Shown: one piece after another, positions 59,670-64,000 of the stretch
Numbering within the stretch: position 1 is the stretch's first letter
Layout of the letters: every line of letters begins with the position of its first letter
Assembly: GCF_963259705.1 (NCBI RefSeq)
Contig: NC_081842.1
Span: forward strand, 91,750,433-91,814,432
DNA length: 64,000 nt
Source: Myotis daubentonii
Lineage: Eukaryota; Chordata; Mammalia; Chiroptera; Vespertilionidae
Direction of reading: 5' to 3'
The notes under the pieces: model-generated
The model's input: the letters and a program-made list of their open reading frames with translations, nothing else
Told to the model about the DNA's origin: nothing
Database searches by the model: none
Position numbers and translations under genes: made by a program

Positions 59670-60672
59670 CTGAGTAGCCACATTATTATGACCACCTGAC
59701 ATTTGTAGGCAAATTAGCCGTACACTGCATTGTATGGGTTATGGAAGTCGAAGGCCTGTTTGAACACCTTTGCTGTCTGCAGTTACTAAGATAAAACATC
59801 TCCAATTAGCACAGGAACACAAGGATTGGACAGTCAAGCATTGGAAAAAAGTCATGTGGTCCGATGAATCACATTTCCAGTTCCATCATGCAGATGGCAA
59901 GAGTGAGAATTTGGCAGAAACAGCATGAAAGCATGCATGCACCCCACATGCATGGGTACAACCATTCAAGCTGGTGAGGGCAGTGTTATGGTTTGGGGCA
60001 TGTTTTCCTGGCATGATTTGGGCCCTTTAATTCATGTGGAACAATGTCTGAATAGCACAACATACCTAAGTATCGTCGCTGATCAAGTTCATCCCATCAT
60101 GTTGATGGTGTATCCCAATGGAGATGGCTTCTTCCAACAAGACAATGCGCCATGCCATGGTGCTCGTATTGTGCAGGAGTGCTTTCAAGAACATGGGGAG
60201 ATTTTACCTTGCTTAGGTGGCCCCCACAATCACCAGATCTCAGTCCAATTGAGCATTTGTGGGACGAAGATAAAAGAGCCATCAGGCAGCTGCTTACACA
60301 ACCATCCAATCTCACAGACCTCGACAGTGCTATTCATGAGGCATGGTGTCAGATTCCTCCCATCACCTTTCAACATCTCGTGGAGTCAATGCCAAGAATA
60401 ATCACCACAGTATTGAATGCAAAAGGTGGCCCAACGAAGTACTGATGGGGTGGTCATAATAATCTGGCCACTCACATTCAAATATATCCCACATTAAAAG
60501 GCTGTTAAATCGCATTGTTTACCCATATATTCAGAAAAAAAATCACTTCTACTGTCGTGGTAAACAACCTGCTTCCCTATTTATAATGGTCTGGGCCTCT
60601 AGCAACTTCAGCACGAAATTATAGCTAATTTGCCTACAAGTGTCAGGTGGTTGTAATAATCTGGACACTCAA
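59670..60672 (+). mobile_element. Tc1-like transposon with repeated right end
   Basis: Ends CTGAGTAGCCACATTATTAT and (reversed) TTGAGTGTCCAGATTATTAC lie in inverted repeats of about 49 bp (59670-59718 and 60623-60672). TA precedes and follows. A second copy of the right-end motif, in the same orientation, lies at 60450-60475, about 197 bp inward. This resembles the inverted/direct repeat (IR/DR) layout of some Tc1-like elements. The left part is deleted internally. Confidence 0.93.
59791..60445 (+). pseudogene. Tc1-like transposase, 3' part, frameshifted
   Basis: The catalytic words are visible: WSDESHF (first D codon 59863-59865), QQDNAPCHGA (second D codon 60141-60143) and PPQSPDLSPIEHLW (E codon 60251-60253). 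A frameshift between 60180 and 60215 separates the last two. The gap of 107 nt means 36 residues if one base was lost. The DNA-binding N-terminal half is missing, so the protein cannot be made. Confidence 0.92.
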
Positions 60673-60692
60673 TATATATATATATATATATA

Positions 60693-61539
60693 TGAAACAT
60701 GCAAATTGACCATAACTCTGCTATACCCACAAGCCACGCCCATAAGCCACACCCACAAGCCAATCAGGACCAAGTATGCAAATAAACCCAACCAAGTTGG
60801 CAGTGGCCACAAAGCTGGAGCAAACAGGAGGCTTGGGTTGTCCCTGGCAATGGAGGAAGCCAAGCTTCCCGCCTGCCCTGGCTGGCTGTAGGCTCCGCTC
60901 AAGGCTACAAAGTTTCAATTATAAAAGACAAATATATCCCAGATACCTGCTTCCAGCTGCTGTGACCTTCGCTCAAGGAGGGTCTGGGAGCATGGGTTGC
61001 CTGGGGCCATGGCCAGCTGGCAAACAGTCATCAGCCACTCACCCAGGCTGGCCAGGGACCCCAGTGGGGACACCCACCTGAAAGGGGTGTGGCCAGCCTG
61101 CAAAGAGCCATCAGCCCCTCACCCAGGCTGGCCACACCCTCATGGGGTGAGGTTTCCCACTGGGGGGCTTGGCCAGGCTGCAAACAGCCCACATCCCCTC
61201 ACCAAGGCTGGCCAGGCACCTCAGCAGGACCCCCCATGCTGAAGGCCCTCAGCCCCTCACCAGGCTGGCCCGGCACCCCAGTGGGGACCCTCTCCCTGAA
61301 GGGGGTGTGGCCAGCCTACAAACAGCCATCATCCCCTCACCCTGGCTGGCCACACCCTCATGGGGTGAGGGTTCCCACTGGGGGGCTTGGCCAGCATTGG
61401 CCCCATGGGTGTGTGGCGACCTGTAAACCACCACAGGCCACTCGCCCAGGCAGCCCCATGCCCCAAGGGAACCACCACCCTTATCCGGGACACCCTTCAC
61501 GGCAAACAAGCCAGCCCCCACCCATGCACCAGGACTCTA
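60693..61539 (+). mobile_element. Non-autonomous Helitron, 5' end replaced by (TA)n
   Basis: A TA run (60673-60692) leads into GAAACATGCAAATTGACC, a Helitron 5' region with octamers at 60699-60706 and 60776-60783. The body has the CACCCAGGCTGGCCAGG repeats of 5799-6399. It ends CACCAGGACTCTA and the next Helitron begins at once. Confidence 0.88.
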
Positions 61540-62165
61540 TCTATACTAATAAAAGGGTAATATGCTAATTAGACTGGGAGATCTTCCAGGAGACCTTCTG
61601 GATGTTATTCTGGACAAACCTATGGTGGTGGGACCAAGGTAGAGGTGGTTAGAGGCCAAGCAGGGAGGGCAGTTGTGGGTGATCAGGCTGGTGGGGGACA
61701 GTGCCATTGGGATAAGCAGACCAGCAGGGGAGCCAGTTGGGGGCAAGCAGGCCTTCAGTGGGGGTCAGTTGGAGGTGATCAGGGCAGCGGGGGTGGGGGG
61801 GCAGTTTGGAGTGAGGAGGTCAGCAGTGGGGCAGTTGGGGATGAGCATGCCACTGGGGAGGGAAGGTGGAAGAGTGCAGGCCAGCAGTGGAGGGCAGTTG
61901 GGGGTGATCAGGCTGGCAAGGGGCAGTTGGGGGCAAGGAGGCCAGCAGGCAGAGTGGTTAGGGGAAATTAGGCAGGCAGGCACGCAGGTGAGTGGTTAAG
62001 AGCCAGCAGTCCGGATTGCGAGAGGGATGTCCGACTGCCGGTTTAGGCCCAAATCCTGTAAACTGCAGTAGGACACCCTTCGAGGGGACCCAGATTGGAG
62101 AGGGTGCAGGCCAGGCTGAGGAACACCCTCTCCCCTGTGAATGAATTGCTTGCACCAGGCCACTA

Positions 62166-62166
<1 letters not shown>
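61540..62166 (+). mobile_element. Non-autonomous Helitron, second in the run
   Basis: Start TCTATACTAATAAAAGGG, end CCACTAG. The GC-rich body has ~32-bp-type units (GGGGGTGATCAGGCTGGC). The 3' hairpin is decayed (GTGAATGAATTGCTTGCAC). It is followed by (TA)n. Confidence 0.9.

Positions 62167-62211
<45 letters not shown>
62167..62211. repeat. (TA)n microsatellite
   Basis: An uninterrupted TA run between two Helitrons. Confidence 0.95.
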
Positions 62212-62213
<2 letters not shown>

Positions 62214-62216
62214 ATA

Positions 62217-63774
62217 TCCTATTTAATAAAAGAGAAACATGGTAATTGGCGTACGACTGCAACCCTTCCCATTGGCTAATCAGGGCGATATGCAAATTAA
62301 CTGCCAGCCAAGATGGCGGCCGGCAGCCAGGCAGCTTGAAACTAACATGAGGCTTGCTTGCTTCAGTGACGGAGGACTCCAACGTTCCCCGCCTGCTGCT
62401 GCAGGCCTCTGAGCTGGCAGTTTGAAACATAGTTACAAAAATAGAAGCTAAACAAAACCCCAGAAACCAGCTTTCAGCTAGCCAGGATCTCAGACCTGGA
62501 GTTGATACAGAGTTTTGATTGTAGAACCTAAACAAACCAGATACCTGCTTTCAGCAGCAGAGGCCTAAGAGCTGGAGCCTCAGAGCTAAAGCTGGCTCAG
62601 AATAAAAAAAAAAGAAAAAAAGGAGCAGTTGGGAGCTTCAGTCCCAGGCTGAAAACAGCCCTCAGCCCCTTACCCAGACTGACCAAGCACCCCAGTGGGG
62701 ACCCCCACCCTGAAGGGTGTGTGACCAGCTGCAAACAGCCACCATCCCCTCATCCAGGCTGGCCAGGCACCCCAGTGGGGACCCCCACCCTGATCCGGGA
62801 CACACTTCAGGGCAAACAAGCCAGGCCCCACCCATGCACCAGGCCTCTATTCAATATAGCAAAAGGGTAATATGCTTCCCAGCACCAGGATCAGCATGAC
62901 AGGGGGCAGCGCCCAAACCCCCTGATCGCCCTGTGGCTCTGTGTATGACAGGGGGCAGGGCCACAACCTCCCTATTGGCCCTGCTCTGTTCCTGAGAGAG
63001 GAAGGCACCCCAACCCCCTGATCAGCCCTGATCTGTGCCTGATGGGGGGAGCTCCCCAACCTCCAGATCGCCCTGAGGCTCTGTGTGTGACAGGGTGTGG
63101 CGCCCCAACCCCCCCACCCCATGGGCCCTGCTCTGTGTGTGACAGGGTAGAGCCATAACATCCCCATCGGCCCTGCCCTGAGTGTGACAGTGGCGGCGCC
63201 CCAACCCCCTGATGGGCCCTGCTCTGTGCGTGACAGGGGGGAGCTCCCCAACCCCCTGATCAGCCCTGCTCTGTGCATGACAGGGAGGAGCTCCCCAACC
63301 TCCTCCTGATCGGCCCTGCTCTGTGCATGACAGGGGGCAGCACCCCAACCCCCTGATTGGCCCTGCTCTGTGCGTGACAGGGGGTGGCACCCCAACCCCC
63401 TGATTGGCCCTGCTCTGTGCATGACAGGGGGCAGCACCCCAACCCCCTGATTGGCCCTGCTCTGTGCGTGACAGGGGGTGGCACCGCAACCTCCCCATCG
63501 ACCCTGCCTTGAGTGTGACAGGGGGCGGTGCCCCAACCCCCCAATCGGCCCTACCCTGAGCGTGACTGAGGGTAGCATCACAACCTCCCAATCGGCCCTG
63601 CTCTGAGCCTGACCAGGGGCTGCACCTAGGGATAAGGCCTGCCTTCTGCCACCCAGGAGCAGGCCTAAGCCAGCAGGTCGTTATCTCCTGAGGGGTTCCC
63701 AGACTGCGAGAGGGCACAGGCCGGGCTGAGGGACCCCCCTCCCCCCTGAGTGCACAAATTTTTGTGCACCGGGC

Positions 63775-63778
<4 letters not shown>
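62217..63778 (+). mobile_element. Chimeric Helitron with 47-bp minisatellite
   Basis: The start TCCTATTTAATAAAAGAG and the next 100 bases, including the octamer (62290-62297) and YY1-like CAAGATGGCGGC (62309-62320), match 3514-5317. The middle (62640-62849) matches the end of the 5799-6399 family, followed by a short 5' stub (AAAAGGGTAATATG). The right part is the 47-bp array and the hairpin GTGCACAAATTTTTGTGCAC, but CTAG has become a CT microsatellite. Confidence 0.88.
62880..63610. repeat. 47-bp minisatellite, long array
   Basis: Units contain GGCCCTGCTCTGTGCGTGAC and GGGGGTGGCACCCCAACCCC. GGCCCTGCTCTG repeats at 47-bp spacing (for example 63361, 63408, 63455). Because it is GC-rich and nearly free of stops on the minus strand, it yields open frames up to 286 codons. 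Confidence 0.95.
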
Positions 63779-63815
<37 letters not shown>

Positions 63816-63839
63816 GTTTTTTAATGTTTCTATTAACTT

Positions 63840-63881
<42 letters not shown>

Positions 63882-63985
63882 CAGATCAACTGCCTCTTAA
63901 ATGCCCCCTACTGTGGATAGAACCCACATCCCAGTCAGGTGCCTTAACTGGGAACTGAACCGGTGACCACACAGGCCAAGCAGCC
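63779..63985 (-). mobile_element. Old VES-type SINE with CT/TA tracts
   Basis: Reversed words CAGTCAGGTGCCTTAACTGG and GAACTGAACCGGTGACCAC are the B-box region of an older SINE. A GA-rich block (63841-63878) is its pyrimidine block in reverse. A CT/TA microsatellite (63775-63815) separates it from the Helitron. Confidence 0.75.
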
Positions 63986-64000
63986 TTTATATATAATTTT

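Noticed and set aside
63022..63882. A 286-codon open frame on the minus strand
   Set aside because: It lies over the 47-bp Helitron minisatellite. The unit is GC-rich and nearly free of stops, so frames stay open by composition. The translation is a repeated CHAQSRADQ-like text without a known fold.

Overview
The window looks like AT-rich intergenic or intronic DNA from a vesper bat (Vespertilionidae). No sequence is recalled as a specific locus. The inference rests on the combination of interspersed repeats: many tRNA-derived VES SINEs (A box TGGCTCAGTGG, B box GGTTCGATTCC), a dense crop of non-autonomous HeliBat-type Helitrons (5' TC...AATAAAAG, 3' hairpin then CTAG, insertion between A and T), a SPIN hAT element, a Tc1-like DNA transposon with a broken transposase, TA-flanked MITEs, L1 lineages and class I ERV LTRs. 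I find no intact host gene, exon, tRNA or rRNA. Every long open frame that I could assign is a broken L1 ORF, a broken transposase, or an artefact of a GC-rich minisatellite.

Layout. 1-3500: mostly unique, two old SINEs. 3514-6861: four Helitrons, one with a large 34/24-bp minisatellite. 7150-9540: old L1 pieces, a 0.7-kb inverted duplication and opposed L1 3' ends. 10553-17745: eight minus-strand Helitrons, several in direct abutment or nested in an old L1. 17800-19750: no recognisable elements. 19754-22700: a 5'-inverted (twin-primed) L1 with a 15-bp target duplication, an L1 3' end and VES copies. 23000-27120: VES, an LTR-like block with a patchwork of copied sequence, old L1, one Helitron. 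28430-32340: several LTRs, one holding a SPIN element. 35563-44190: a Helitron and a nearly full-length but dead L1 composite, later hit by two Helitrons, a hAT MITE and a VES. 46982-49540: a Helitron, a solo LTR with 4-bp duplication, and nested MaLR LTRs. 51637-58315: a MITE and a second long L1 carrying a compact solo LTR, followed by a truncated L1. 59491-63985: a MITE, the Tc1-like element, and a run of Helitrons.

The most interesting signals are in the Helitrons. Five copies carry matches to the CTCF core (CCACCAGGGGGCAG-like), one as a perfect 18-bp inverted pair; most 5' ends carry an octamer ATGCAAAT; three carry a YY1-like CAAGATGGCGGY; and several copies sit head-to-tail with shared junction sequence. 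The Tc1-like transposase has 107 nt between its second and third catalytic codons, which suggests a DD36E rather than DD34E lineage once a one-base loss is allowed for, and its right end has two direct repeats. A patch at 23774-23862 is assembled from a 47-bp exact copy of sequence 2.4 kb away and a 27-bp inverted copy of a nearby SINE.
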